A DNA stretch of 64,000 nt, taken from positions 248,001 to 312,000 of the forward strand of contig NZ_JABAEF010000005.1 in the NCBI RefSeq assembly GCF_023701945.1, written 5' to 3'. The translations under genes were made by a program, and so were the position numbers. The stretch's first letter is position 1, and each line of letters starts with the position of its first letter. A model generated the notes under the pieces. That model saw only the letters and a list, made by a program, of their open reading frames with translations. It did no database searches and was not told the DNA's origin. The DNA is from Rhizobium sp. CG5 (GTDB lineage: Bacteria; Pseudomonadota; Alphaproteobacteria; Rhizobiales; Rhizobiaceae). Positions 44,491 through 53,632 of this stretch are shown here, piece after piece.

Positions 44491-45714
44491 ATGACAGACC
44501 ATCATCCTGCCACTCCGGAACAGGCCCGCGCCAAGATGGCGGCCTTTGTCTGGGAAGACCCGTTCCTGCTGGAAGAGCAGTTGAGCGACGAGGAGCGAAT
44601 GATCCGCGACACGGCGCGGGCCTATTGCCAGGACAAGCTGGCGCCGCGGGTGATCGAGGCCAACCGCCACGAGATCTTCCATCGCGAGATCATGTCGGAA
44701 ATGGGCGAACTCGGGCTGCTCGGGCCGACGATCCCGGAAGAGTTCGGCGGTGTCGGCGCCAATTACGTGGCCTATGGCCTGGTGGCGCGCGAAGTGGAGC
44801 GGATCGATTCGGGCTATCGCTCGGCCATGTCGGTGCAGTCGTCGCTGGTCATGCATCCGATCTTTGCCTTTGGCACGGACGAACAGCGTGCCAAGTTCCT
44901 GCCCAAGCTTGCCAGCGGCGAATGGGTCGGCTGCTTCGGCCTGACCGAACCCGACCATGGCTCGGATCCATCCTCGATGGTGACGCGGGCCAAAAAGGTC
45001 GATGGCGGTTATCTCATCTCCGGCGCCAAGAACTGGATCACCAATTCGCCGATCGCCGATGTCGCCGTCGTCTGGGCGAAATCGGATGCCCATGACAACA
45101 AGATCAAGGGTTTCATCCTGGAACGCGGCATGAAGGGTCTGGAGACGCCGAAGATCGAGGGTAAGTTCTCGCTGCGCGCCTCGGTCACCGGCATGATCCA
45201 GATGCAGGATGTCTTCGTTCCCGATGACAATCTGCTGCCGCATGTCTCCGGCCTTGCCGGTCCGTTCGGCTGCCTCAACCGCGCCCGCTACGGCATTGCC
45301 TGGGGTGCCATGGGGGCTGCGGAATTCTGCTGGCATGCGGCGCGCCAGTATACGCTGGACCGCAAGCAGTTCGGCCGGCCGCTGGCCGCCACCCAGCTGA
45401 TCCAGAAGAAGCTCGCCGACATGGAAACCGAGATCTCGCTCGGCCTGCAGGGCGTCTTGCGCCTCGGGCGAATGTTCGACGAGCATCGCGCGCCGGCGGA
45501 ACTGATCTCGCTGATGAAGCGCAACAATTGCGGCAAGGCGCTCGATATAGCCCGCGTGTCGCGCGACATGCATGGCGGCAATGGCGTTTCCGACGAATAT
45601 GGCGTGATCCGCCATGTGATGAATCTCGAGGCCGTCAATACCTACGAGGGCACCCATGACATTCATGCGCTGATCCTCGGCCGCGCCCAGACCGGCCTTC
45701 AGGCTTTCCAGTAA
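44491..45714 (+). CDS. Glutaryl-CoA dehydrogenase-like acyl-CoA dehydrogenase
   Basis: 407 residues. The acyl-CoA dehydrogenase fold has the FAD/substrate motif [14 protein letters not shown] and the catalytic base Glu in [11 protein letters not shown] (about 386). The N-terminus and the C-terminal GRAQTG match glutaryl-CoA dehydrogenases, which convert glutaryl-CoA to crotonyl-CoA in lysine and tryptophan breakdown. It stands alone between two terminators. Confidence 0.9.
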   Translation: MTDHHPATPEQARAKMAAFVWEDPFLLEEQLSDEERMIRDTARAYCQDKLAPRVIEANRHEIFHREIMSEMGELGLLGPTIPEEFGGVGANYVAYGLVAREVERIDSGYRSAMSVQSSLVMHPIFAFGTDEQRAKFLPKLASGEWVGCFGLTEPDHGSDPSSMVTRAKKVDGGYLISGAKNWITNSPIADVAVVWAKSDAHDNKIKGFILERGMKGLETPKIEGKFSLRASVTGMIQMQDVFVPDDNLLPHVSGLAGPFGCLNRARYGIAWGAMGAAEFCWHAARQYTLDRKQFGRPLAATQLIQKKLADMETEISLGLQGVLRLGRMFDEHRAPAELISLMKRNNCGKALDIARVSRDMHGGNGVSDEYGVIRHVMNLEAVNTYEGTHDIHALILGRAQTGLQAFQ

Positions 45715-45736
45715 GCGCCATAAGGCGACCCATGCA

Positions 45737-45778
45737 AAAGGCCGCGCCGGGATCTTCCGGGCGCGGCCTTTAGTTTTT
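45737..45778 (+). terminator. Rho-independent terminator after the dehydrogenase gene
   Basis: A 12-bp GC-rich stem (AAAGGCCGCGCC near 45737-45748 with GGCGCGGCCTTT) and a following TTTAGTTTTT. It is about 25 bp after the stop codon. Confidence 0.85.
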
Positions 45779-45830
45779 GGAGGCGATTGTCAAAGATCGA
45801 GGATCAGCTGCACTGGTCTTGCACTGCCGT

Positions 45831-47276
45831 CTATTTTTTCGCGACGATTGCGTCCGTGCCTTGCAGTTCAAGCAGATGATCCACGCGATCTGCCGGGGCT
45901 TCCTTGCACAATGTAATATAGTGCAAGGCCTGCTGTCTGATCGCATCCGACAGGCCCTCCTGGGCCGCGAGATAGTCCTTCTCCGTATTCAGCACGTTCG
46001 AGATCGGGTCTGCTCCCAGCTGGAAGCTCACGCGGCCCAGTTCGACGCTTTCCTGCGATGTCGAAACCAGCTTTCGCTGGGCTGCGATGTTGGCGCCGTC
46101 CTTGTTGTAGGCTGCCAAGGCTTTTTCGATCGCGGTGATGCCGGACAGCACTGCCGAACGCCAGGCGCCCCGCGCCTCCTCCAGTTTGGCCTTCGCATTG
46201 GCGAGATTTGCCTTGTTCTTCCCACCGTCGAAGATCGGCGCGGTCAAACCGGCGGACATCAGCCACACGTTGACGTGGCCTGAGTCGAGGATCTCGGTCG
46301 GCGTCAGATAACCGGACAGGTCCAGGCTTGGATAAAAGGCGGCCTTGGCCACGCCGATGCTTTCCGCAGCCGATGCGAAATTGCTTTCGGCAATTCTGAC
46401 ATCCGGACGGTTGCGGATGGCGTTGGCCGGAATGCCGGCGCCAATCTTGTAACGCGGGACGGGCTGCCCGGTGGAATGGGAGACTTCCGCTTTGATCCGG
46501 TTGACCGATTCTCCGATCAGCTCCGCGAGGGTCGCGATCGAGGAATCCAGCTGAACCTCCAGTGACGGCAATGTCGCTTCGGCCTGCGCCACCAGTTGCC
46601 TGCCGTTGACAACCTGAATGTTCGACGCCTCGCCAGCGTCGAGACTGTCGTTGACGGTTCTCAGGTTTTCCTTTCGGTTGGCAACGGTCGAGCGCGCGAT
46701 GTCAATTCGCTTCTGGTAGTAGCGAATGTCGACATAGGCGGACGCGATCGACGTGGTGAGATTGTCCTCGGCCTGGTCCTTTGAGGACAATGCCGACGCC
46801 AGGTCGGCTTCCGCGGCTCGCTTCTTGGCGCGGTTTCCGCCGAAAAGATCCACCGCCCAGTCCGCCGACAGCGTGGTGTATTTGCTGCTGTGGGAGGTGC
46901 CGGTGCCATACTTGTCGCCTCGGGCAACGCCTGCACCTGTTGAAAGCGATGGCAGGAGACTGGAATTCGCCAGCCCGACATTTGCCTTTGCCTGCTCGAC
47001 CCTTGCGTTTGCCTGCTGGATCTGCGGGCTCTCTGCAAGCCCTTTTTCGATATAGCGGGACAGCATTTTATCGTTGAAGGCAACCCACCAGGTCTGCTGG
47101 ACGGATCGTACCGGGGTGGTGTTGCGGGCCTCATAGGCAAAGTGACTTGGTGTGTCGATCTGCGGCGGAGAGACATCGACATTCGAACAACTCGACAGAG
47201 CCGCCAGGACCGGGATGAGAGCGAGTGAGATGAGGCAGTGATTTCGCAAATGATGAGACCTTGGCGGGCCGAACAT
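45831..47276 (-). CDS. Outer membrane efflux lipoprotein of the NodT/TolC family, orphan
   Basis: 481 residues. A signal sequence with lipobox LSSC is followed by a long helical repeat region typical of OMF proteins; two OEP repeats (about 80-260 and 280-470) with helices such as ARVEQAKANVGLANSSL. NodT-type proteins pair with RND or MFS pumps. No pump or adaptor gene is adjacent, so partners must be elsewhere. The ATG at 47276 precedes the signal sequence; a frame extension to 47342 has no similarity. Confidence 0.88.
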   Translation of the reverse strand: MFGPPRSHHLRNHCLISLALIPVLAALSSCSNVDVSPPQIDTPSHFAYEARNTTPVRSVQQTWWVAFNDKMLSRYIEKGLAESPQIQQANARVEQAKANVGLANSSLLPSLSTGAGVARGDKYGTGTSHSSKYTTLSADWAVDLFGGNRAKKRAAEADLASALSSKDQAEDNLTTSIASAYVDIRYYQKRIDIARSTVANRKENLRTVNDSLDAGEASNIQVVNGRQLVAQAEATLPSLEVQLDSSIATLAELIGESVNRIKAEVSHSTGQPVPRYKIGAGIPANAIRNRPDVRIAESNFASAAESIGVAKAAFYPSLDLSGYLTPTEILDSGHVNVWLMSAGLTAPIFDGGKNKANLANAKAKLEEARGAWRSAVLSGITAIEKALAAYNKDGANIAAQRKLVSTSQESVELGRVSFQLGADPISNVLNTEKDYLAAQEGLSDAIRQQALHYITLCKEAPADRVDHLLELQGTDAIVAKK

Positions 47277-47518
47277 CTGTCGATCGTTTCCTTGGGGGCC
47301 TGAAACGCGGCGATATCCGGGGTGCAGTTGAATGAAACGCAAGAAATCGGCACTGAGCAGCAGTGTGCCAGTCTGCCCTTAAGTGACGAACCGGAGTATG
47401 GGTGAATTCCGCTTGAAGGGACTTATCAACAGAATCCGCTTTGCAGCCTGGCCGCTGTGGCAACGGCACGCCCCGCCGAGATCGAAAAACCTCTGACTGT
47501 GATGACCAGCGCGTCGCA

Positions 47519-47755
47519 TTAACTGGCACGCCGGACGGGGCATGTTTGAAGCATGCGGTCCGATGGGATGCTCTTGCGCAAGGACCACAGGATGCCAAGC
47601 TGCATGGCCAGGAAATTTGCGCCGGTCAGCAAGCCTAAAAAGCGCGACAGTGTCAGTTCTGCGACCAGAGGACACAGGGCAACCAGAAGCGACGCCGCCG
47701 TCAACGCCGCCGCGGTAATCTTGGCGCTGCGGATGCGCAATCTAACAAGTGCCAT
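47519..47755 (-). CDS. Possible small two-segment membrane protein
   Basis: 78 residues with two hydrophobic segments (about 12-30 and 36-55: LLVALCPLVAEL, FLGLLTGANFLAMQLGIL) separated by a short loop. An ATG at 47755 has GAGAG nine bases ahead. No family recognised. The rest of the gap 47277-48314 has no other gene; it holds the hairpin at 47874-47935 and AT-rich sequence before 48315. Confidence 0.4.
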   Translation of the reverse strand: MALVRLRIRSAKITAAALTAASLLVALCPLVAELTLSRFLGLLTGANFLAMQLGILWSLRKSIPSDRMLQTCPVRRAS

Positions 47756-47873
47756 GGGCGTATCTCTCGCTGGATGCAGATAGGTCACGACGTCAATCCA
47801 CCAGACGTGTGGCTGGGACCGACGATCGGGACGCTGCGGTTACAAATTCGCCGGTCGATCTTGGCATCGAATG

Positions 47874-47935
47874 TGGGCCCTGCGAGTGCCAGCCGGGGGT
47901 AAGCTTGGGGCTTCAACCGGCACTCGCAGGGCCCA
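47874..47935. repeat. Long perfect inverted repeat (17-bp arms)
   Basis: TGGGCCCTGCGAGTGCC (47874-47890) and its exact reverse complement (47919-47935) enclose 28 bases, a stem of 17 bp without mismatch. There is no T-run on either side, so it is not a normal terminator. It could be a palindromic mobile unit, an sRNA hairpin, or a protein-binding cruciform. The flank CTGACGATCTCT (47936-47947) matches the repeat near 27915. Confidence 0.75.
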
Positions 47936-48314
47936 GCTGACGATCTCTCGCCAGTAGCGGCTTTGCTCCGGATCGGCGTCTGCCTCCGTGCCAAGCTGCT
48001 GGCTGCAAGCTATCTGAACCAACGTTAAATGGGGTCACGAGAGTGTAAAATTAGGTAAAACTTTGAGCGCGTTAACGTCGCGTACACGAACGGGAGCCAC
48101 GCGCCTCTGCATGACACGCGGCGGCGGGATTAGGCGCTTCGTCCGTTGGCGCCAGAAATGTCTCTCGGGAGCCAAAGACAATCGTCTCTGATCCGCCCAA
48201 GACACGACAAATGCGACGTTCCGGCGCACTGTCTGTGCATTTTATCGAAGCCGTTCAGGAAACATCAGTAAAGTTGCGCTAAATTGGCACTCTAATGCAA
48301 TAAAGGAGGGTGTG

Positions 48315-48668
48315 ATGCCCTTGCAGTTCATTCCAGACGCCAAGAGAGACATCCCACAGGACCAAATTTATGAGAAATTTGCGATTGATCGGCCCGGCAA
48401 GATCATTTTCGTCGGCCATCACCTGAGCACCAAGTCATCGCTGCGCTGCCTGATCCGCAAGATCTCGCTGTATGGCGCGGATCTGGAGGTCAGCCCGCAT
48501 GTGCCGATCCCCAATCATTTCTTCCTGGAGATCCTCGGCATTCACGACGAGATCGGCTGCACCTACATTCGCCGCGAAGCGGAGAGAGTGACCGTCGGCT
48601 TCAACATGCTGATCGATCCGGAATTCCTGCACCATGTGGTGCGGCTGTCCTTCGAGCTCAGCCAGTAA
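48315..48668 (+). CDS. PilZ-like protein, degenerate c-di-GMP motif
   Basis: 117 residues from an ATG with AAAGGAGGG directly ahead. The sequence aligns by pattern with the PilZ protein at 49377: SLYGADLEV where PilZ has the DxSxxGxxLE motif, and a matching central block NHFFLEILGIHDEIGCTYIRR. The N-terminal RxxxR needed for c-di-GMP binding appears lost (DRPGK). It is probably a PilZ-fold protein that no longer binds the nucleotide. Confidence 0.7.
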   Translation: MPLQFIPDAKRDIPQDQIYEKFAIDRPGKIIFVGHHLSTKSSLRCLIRKISLYGADLEVSPHVPIPNHFFLEILGIHDEIGCTYIRREAERVTVGFNMLIDPEFLHHVVRLSFELSQ

Positions 48669-48669
48669 T

Positions 48670-49128
48670 TCAGGCGGCCCTCAAGGCCGCCAGGTGCTTT
48701 TCGATGTCGGCGACCGGCAGCTTGACATAGTCCTTGGCGATCTCGGCGCGCAGGACATTGTTGATCCCGGCGCCAAGGGCTGGCCGCAGCAGGCCAAGGG
48801 CCTTTGGCGGTGCGATGAGCACCATATCCTGGATATCCCCATTCTCGACAAGTGCTGCGAGCCGGCCCGCAACGGCCAGCAGGAAATCCGCCTCGGCCTT
48901 TTCGTGCCAATCCGTCTCTTCCATGGCGCTGCGCGCTGACCCTTCCGATTGAAAGGCGCGACCCGGACGATCCGTCCCCAGGTCCCGCGTCGCCTCGTCG
49001 GGCTGGCTCATCTGCTCCACGACCGACAAATTGACGGCGTTTGCGGTGCCGACATTCTGCAGAAACAGCGCCTTGGCACCATCGCAGACGATCACCCAGG
49101 CTTTGGTGGCTATCGTATTCCGGTTCAT
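48670..49128 (-). CDS. Host attachment family protein
   Basis: 152 residues. The pattern AWVIVCDGAKALFLQN at the N-terminus and LIAPPKALGLLRPAL with the final EIAKDYVKLPVADIEKHLA matches the 'host attachment protein' family first named in Agrobacterium (AtsE-like, baeRF superfamily). The stop codon almost touches that of the preceding gene (converging, gap of one base). The actual role in attachment is uncertain; the fold relates to translation termination factors. Confidence 0.82.
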   Translation of the reverse strand: MNRNTIATKAWVIVCDGAKALFLQNVGTANAVNLSVVEQMSQPDEATRDLGTDRPGRAFQSEGSARSAMEETDWHEKAEADFLLAVAGRLAALVENGDIQDMVLIAPPKALGLLRPALGAGINNVLRAEIAKDYVKLPVADIEKHLAALRAA

Positions 49129-49376
49129 GACGTCTCCTTGCGAAGGGTCAGCGTCCGGCCGAATGCCGGACTGCAGACGATGGAACAACCCTATCTGCGC
49201 TTTCAGGTTTCTTCATGACCTGTATCAATCCGCCGGGCAAACTGTGACGCCCCGCCGCATCGAAGCCTCGAAACTTCGCAGGCCGGTAAAAATTTACCGA
49301 TCCGATTGACCGGAAGGGAACAAACTTCGGTCATCGTGGCATCAAACGCGAGATCAGCCGCGCAAGAGGAGAGCCC

Positions 49377-49787
49377 ATGCACGCCGGAACCCATTTGGCG
49401 ACTGTGCAGTCGGAAATGTACGAACGCAGGTGGGAACGTTTCCACGTCAAACGTCCGGCCCGGATCATGGCCGTCAGCCCCTGCCTGACGCGCGTCTCGG
49501 TGCGCAACTGCGAGATCCAGGACATTTCCCGCGGCGGCGCCGGCCTCGAAATGTCGATGATCCACGGTCTGTCCAGCCATTATTATCTTGAGGTCATCGG
49601 CCTTGCCAACCGCATCGGCTGTGCGGAAATCTATCGCAACGGCAATCGCGTCGGCGTGAAATTCATCATGCCGATCCCCGAAGATCTGCTGCGCCGCATC
49701 GTGCGCGCCGACTTTATCATGGACGACGAGATCGTGGCGCGCGGCAAGAATGTGCCGCAGGGGCTTGGCCGCGACAAGCGACGCTGA
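49377..49787 (+). CDS. PilZ domain protein
   Basis: 136 residues. The two c-di-GMP elements are present: RRWERFHVKRPARI (RxxxR type, about 17-30) and DISRGGAGLEMS (DxSxxGxxLE, about 49-60). It is a single-domain PilZ protein, a candidate effector for the cyclase at 5672. The block HYYLEVIGLANRIGCAEIYR is shared by pattern with the gene at 48315. ATG at 49377 with GAGGAG ahead. Confidence 0.87.
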   Translation: MHAGTHLATVQSEMYERRWERFHVKRPARIMAVSPCLTRVSVRNCEIQDISRGGAGLEMSMIHGLSSHYYLEVIGLANRIGCAEIYRNGNRVGVKFIMPIPEDLLRRIVRADFIMDDEIVARGKNVPQGLGRDKRR

Positions 49788-49917
49788 GACGCCCGGCCCT
49801 CGACTGCGGCCCAAATTCCTCGGCACAGCGACGCCTCAGCGCCAGAGCGGCCCTTGCGTCGCGCCCGCTTCGACCTATTGTGGGCGCGTTTGAAATCAGG
49901 CCCAGGAAATTCGATTG

Positions 49918-51027
49918 ATGTCCGCCTTCTCGCGCTTCACGCCGCTGATCAGCGCCCTGCCCTCCACCGTTCCCTTTGTCGGCCCGGAAGCCATCGAACG
50001 CCAGCGCCATCTGGCGGTCAAGGCACGGATCGGCGCCAATGAAAGCGGCTTTGGCCCTGCCCCTTCCGTGCTTGCCGCGATCCGCGACACAGCCGGCGAG
50101 ATCTGGAAATACAACGACCCGGAAAACCATGCGCTGAAGACGGCGCTGGCCGCCCATCTCGGCCTGTCGCCGGACAATTTTGCCGTCGGCGAAGGGGTGG
50201 ATGACCTGCTGGGGCTGACCGTGCGGCTGGTGATTGATCCGGGCCTGCCGGTCATCACCTCGTTCGGCGGCTATCCGACCTTCAATTTCCATGTCAACGG
50301 CTTTGGCGGCCGGCTGGTGACGCTGCCTTATGTCGATGACCGCGAGGATCTCGACGGGCTTCTGGCCGCCGTCATTCGCGAAAACGCACCGCTGGTCTAT
50401 TTCGCCAATCCCGACAATCCGATGGGTAGCTGGTGGGATGCAGACAGCGTCACCGCTTTTGCGCGCGCCCTGCCCGACACCTGCCTGCTGGTACTGGACG
50501 AGGCCTATTGCGAGACGGCGCCAGAGGGCAGCGTTCCGCCGATCGACGCGCTGATCGACCTGCCGAACGTTCTGCGCATGCGCACCTTCTCCAAGGCCTA
50601 TGGCCTGGCCGGAGCGCGCATCGGCTATGCCATCGGCACGCCGGGAACCGTCAAGGCCTATGACAAGATCCGCAACCATTTCGGCATGGTGCGGGTGTCG
50701 ACCGAAGCGGCGCTGGCAGCCCTTGCCGACCAGGCCTATCTGACCGATGTCATCGAACGGATCAAGGCGGCGCGCGAGCGGATCAGCGCCATTGCGCGTG
50801 CCAACGGCCTTAGCCCGCTTGCCTCGGCCACCAATTTCGTGGCCATCGATTGCGGTCGCGATCAGGTCTATGCCCGCGCCGTGGTCGACGGGCTGATGGA
50901 CCATGGCGTGTTCATCCGCATGCCGGGCGTTGCCCCGCTCAATCGCTGCATCAGGGTAAGCACCGGCCTGCCGGCGGACATGGACCTGTTCGAGGCGGCT
51001 CTGCCAAAGGTGCTGAAGGCGCTCTGA
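49918..51027 (+). CDS. Histidinol-phosphate aminotransferase-like PLP enzyme
   Basis: 369 residues, fold type I aminotransferase. The PLP Lys is in RTFSKAYGLAG (about 227), with FANPDNPMGS and LDEAYCE as family motifs. It matches HisC-like enzymes, in rhizobia often a second hisC copy acting on histidinol phosphate or aromatic amino acids. It is not in a his operon here. Start at ATG 49918 (TTG at 49915 possible) with CCAGGA ahead. Confidence 0.85.
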   Translation: MSAFSRFTPLISALPSTVPFVGPEAIERQRHLAVKARIGANESGFGPAPSVLAAIRDTAGEIWKYNDPENHALKTALAAHLGLSPDNFAVGEGVDDLLGLTVRLVIDPGLPVITSFGGYPTFNFHVNGFGGRLVTLPYVDDREDLDGLLAAVIRENAPLVYFANPDNPMGSWWDADSVTAFARALPDTCLLVLDEAYCETAPEGSVPPIDALIDLPNVLRMRTFSKAYGLAGARIGYAIGTPGTVKAYDKIRNHFGMVRVSTEAALAALADQAYLTDVIERIKAARERISAIARANGLSPLASATNFVAIDCGRDQVYARAVVDGLMDHGVFIRMPGVAPLNRCIRVSTGLPADMDLFEAALPKVLKAL

Positions 51028-51044
51028 ACGGGCCGGAATCCCAA

Positions 51045-51087
51045 TAAAAAGAACCGCGCCGGCCTTGTTCCTGCCGGTCGCGGTTCT
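51045..51087. terminator. Bidirectional terminator between hisC-like and sel1 genes
   Basis: AGAACCGCG (51050-51058) and CGCGGTTCT (51079-51087), extended inward by CCGGC/GCCGG with one bulge. On the minus strand it is followed by TTTTTATT, so it should work best for the minus-strand sel1 transcript. Confidence 0.65.
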
Positions 51088-51185
51088 CATGTGTTGGCTT
51101 CGGCCCCGTCCAGAAGACCCCCGCCACTCTCCCCTCTCTCACAGGGTTCTTTTTGGTCTGTTGATCCGGGGTGTCCCCGGACGAT

Positions 51186-51293
51186 AGCTAAAGCGTTTCG
51201 CGATCTTTCAGATGCGCTCGTCACGCTTTAGCTCTTTGTCTTGTCGCATGTCGTGATCCCGAAACCGGTACCCACTTTCGGGCGACATGCTTT
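51186..51293. repeat. RIME-like rhizobial intergenic repeat
   Basis: About 108 bp. On the minus strand it begins AAAGCATGTCGCCCGAAAG, has CGGGATCACGACATGC in the middle and AAAGAGCTAAAGCGTGACG after, ending CGAAACGCTTTAGC. This is the well-known rhizobial/agrobacterial mosaic element with inverted GCATGTCG/CGACATGC and GCTAAAGCG/CGCTTTAGC pairs. It lies just past the 3' end of the sel1 gene. Confidence 0.88.
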
Positions 51294-51301
51294 GGGCACG
51301 C

Positions 51302-51568
51302 TCAGTGCATGGTCATCCATTCGCGGGCGGCACGCAGGGCCAGGGCAAGATCGGACTTGCTCATCGACTGGGCCAGATCGGCGCGCAGCTCGGCGGCGCG
51401 GTCGCAGCCCTTGATGGCGGCGATGTTCAGCCACTTGTGTGCCGAGACCAGATCCTGATCGCAACCGCGGCCGGTCGCATACATCAGTCCCATGTCGCAG
51501 AATACGTCGGCTTTGGCCTCGCCACCCATGGTGGCCATTTCGGAATGTTGCATTTCAAAGCGTGCCAT
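51302..51568 (-). CDS. Sel1 repeat protein, short
   Basis: 88 residues. One Sel1-type repeat is clear (DMGLMYATGRGCDQDLVSAHKWLNIAAIKG, about 25-54) followed by a helical end with RAAREWM. The family acts in protein interactions. Rhizobial genomes carry this small protein in many copies of unclear role. The ATG at 51568 has a weak GGGAC site. Its 3' end adjoins the RIME element. Confidence 0.8.
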   Translation of the reverse strand: MARFEMQHSEMATMGGEAKADVFCDMGLMYATGRGCDQDLVSAHKWLNIAAIKGCDRAAELRADLAQSMSKSDLALALRAAREWMTMH

Positions 51569-52100
51569 CGGTTTTGTCCCTGTTGCCTATCGGTTTAAAA
51601 CTGTCCCTGTTTTGCCCCTTTTGAGGCTCCTTCAGGCTCCTGGCCGTCTTCTGCGGCTTTGTCTGGATCCGTCCGGTTCGGCGGGTTTGTCCCTGCTCGT
51701 TTGATGACTTCACTATGCCAGCCGGCCGTCAAAATGCGCTTAAAATGCATGATTAATTAGCTGAAAACGCTGTGAAAACCCTTTGTAAACTTGTATTTCT
51801 GTTAAACATGACAGACCCTGCAAGTCAGGGACTTTCGAGTTAATTTTACCATTGATTCACGGCATCGGATTTACCAACCGTTCACCATGAAAAACACTCG
51901 CCCCTTATTTCCCGGCGCGTCAGGCATAAAAAATCCGCCGTGCGAGCGGTGCGCCGGAGCGAAAAGCCTATTTACCTTTACGTCCGCGTAAGATAATTTT
52001 CAGGCGTTCCGGCGGAGGGAGGCGCGGCTTGCTTAAAAGCGCGCCCGGACGGAACGTGGCTCTGGCCTCAGCGAGGCCCACATCGGGAGGAGAAGACGAC
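51569..52100. other. Intergenic region of about 530 bp
   Basis: No gene was seen. The centre (51720-51900) is AT-rich and includes TTGTAAAC / TTAAACATGACA and a small palindrome CCCTG..CAGGG near 51813-51827, probably holding the promoters of the divergent sel1 and DUF2147 genes. The last part, 52000-52100, contains a ribosome binding site GGGAGGAG for the next gene. Confidence 0.4.
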
Positions 52101-52436
52101 ATGCGGACACTGATACTGGCGGCGATACTGGCGCTTGGCACCGTAACGGCGCAGGCGGCCGAGCCGATCGAAGGCAATTGGAAGACGGCCAGCGGCGCCA
52201 CGGCGCAGATCGCGCCCTGCGGCGGCAGCTTCTGCGTGACGCTGAAAACCGGCAAGCATGCCGGCAAGCAGATCGGCAAGATGGCCGGCAGCGGCGACAG
52301 CTACAAGGGCGAGATCACCGATCCGGACGCCGACAAGACCTATAGCGGCTCGGGCAGCGTGTCGGGCAATTCGCTGAAGATGAAGGGCTGCGTGCTGGCG
52401 GTGCTGTGCAAGTCGCAGACCTGGACGCGCCTGTAG
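52101..52436 (+). CDS. DUF2147 domain exported protein
   Basis: 111 residues. Signal peptide 1-19 (AQA-AE). The mature part is a small beta domain with GNWKTASG, four cysteines, and LCKSQTWTRL, all DUF2147 marks. Periplasmic, function unknown; members are seen with envelope stress and metal genes. GGGAGGAG eight bases before the ATG. An extension to 52029 is unlikely. Confidence 0.87.
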   Translation: MRTLILAAILALGTVTAQAAEPIEGNWKTASGATAQIAPCGGSFCVTLKTGKHAGKQIGKMAGSGDSYKGEITDPDADKTYSGSGSVSGNSLKMKGCVLAVLCKSQTWTRL

Positions 52437-52523
52437 CCAACAAAACCATTCGCTGCCGCGTCCCTTTCCGGACCGGCAACGCCATCAAGGCCGGCTGATG
52501 ACCCATCAGCCGGCCTTTTCACG

Positions 52524-52742
52524 TCACAGGCCGGCGTCCGCCCGATAGGCGGCCGGGAGCACAAAGACCTCGTCGGCGCGGCCATAGCCGCCGTCCTTGA
52601 CCTCCTCGATCAGGACCATGGTATGCGGCCGTGCCGCTTCCGAGAAATAGTCGACCAGCATGTCGGTGGTGCGGTGGACGATCTCTTCCTTCTGCGCCCT
52701 GGACAGGGCGCCTTCCGGCGTCTTGATGTTGACGAATGGCAT
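52524..52742 (-). CDS. 4-oxalocrotonate tautomerase-like protein
   Basis: 72 residues starting MPFVNIKTPEG; Pro at position 2 becomes the N-terminal catalytic base after Met removal. The length fits the small tautomerase subunit. It lies 48 bp after an SDR gene on the same strand, suggesting joint action in breakdown of a keto or aromatic compound. Substrate unknown. Confidence 0.87.
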   Translation of the reverse strand: MPFVNIKTPEGALSRAQKEEIVHRTTDMLVDYFSEAARPHTMVLIEEVKDGGYGRADEVFVLPAAYRADAGL

Positions 52743-52790
52743 TGGATATCTCCTGTTGCTGATGAAATTCGTATCGGCGCGGTGCGTCGA

Positions 52791-53531
52791 TCAGATCACG
52801 CCGCCATTGGCCCGGATGATCTGGCCGCTGACCCAGCCGCTGTCGGGCCCGGCGAGGAAGGACACGACCGAGGCGATATCGTCCGGCTGACCGAGACGCT
52901 TGCGCGGATTGAGGCCGATGATGGTCTTCAGCACCTCCTCGGATTTGCCGGTCATGAACAGATCGGTTTCCACCGGCCCCGGCGCCACGGCATTGACGGT
53001 GATGTCGCGGGGCCCAAGCTCCTTGGCGAGGATATGGGTCAGGGCCTCGACCGCCGCCTTGGTGGCGGCATAGACGCCATAGGCCGGCTGGTAGAGGCCG
53101 ACGACGCTGGAGGAAAAGTTGACGATGCGGCCGCCGTCGCGCAGGCGCCTTGCCGCTTCCCGCATGCCGCGGAACGTGCCGCCGAGATTGATGGCGACCT
53201 GCCGCTCGAAATCCACATCCTCGACCGTCGCGATCGGTCCGAGCGTCATGATGCCGGCATTGTTGACCAGCACATCGACAGCGCCGAATGCCTGCTCTGT
53301 AGCATCGAACAGATCCGCCATGCCGGAGGCCGCGCCGATATCGGCCTTGACCGCGATGGCACGTCCGCCCGTCGCCTCGATGGCGCTGACCACGTCGAGG
53401 GCCGGCTGCTCGTCTCTTGAATAGTTGACCACTACGGCAAAACCGTCGGCGGCCAGGCGTTTGGCGATGGCAGCGCCGATGCCTTTCGACGCGCCGGTAA
53501 CGATGGCTGTGCGTTCGACTGTCTCTGTCAT
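52791..53531 (-). CDS. Short-chain dehydrogenase/reductase
   Basis: 246 residues. TGASKGIG (NADP-binding), NNAG, catalytic Ser in SSSVVGLYQ and YxxxK in YAATKAAVEA are all present. The end with GQIIRANGGVI is typical. It is divergent from the LysR gene at 53633 with a 100-bp promoter region between, so that LysR regulator probably controls it together with the tautomerase. Confidence 0.9.
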   Translation of the reverse strand: MTETVERTAIVTGASKGIGAAIAKRLAADGFAVVVNYSRDEQPALDVVSAIEATGGRAIAVKADIGAASGMADLFDATEQAFGAVDVLVNNAGIMTLGPIATVEDVDFERQVAINLGGTFRGMREAARRLRDGGRIVNFSSSVVGLYQPAYGVYAATKAAVEALTHILAKELGPRDITVNAVAPGPVETDLFMTGKSEEVLKTIIGLNPRKRLGQPDDIASVVSFLAGPDSGWVSGQIIRANGGVI

Positions 53532-53632
53532 GATGTCTCTCCTTCTGTCGATGGTCTGAAAATAGGCCTGTCGCCCTGGCGAAACAATCAGCCAATATTT
53601 GACAAGAGTATTCGGCTGTGGTGAACAAGATC

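Noticed and set aside
48035-48229. 64-codon minus-strand frame before the PilZ-like gene
   Set aside because: No ribosome site, basic composition and no conserved pattern; likely chance.
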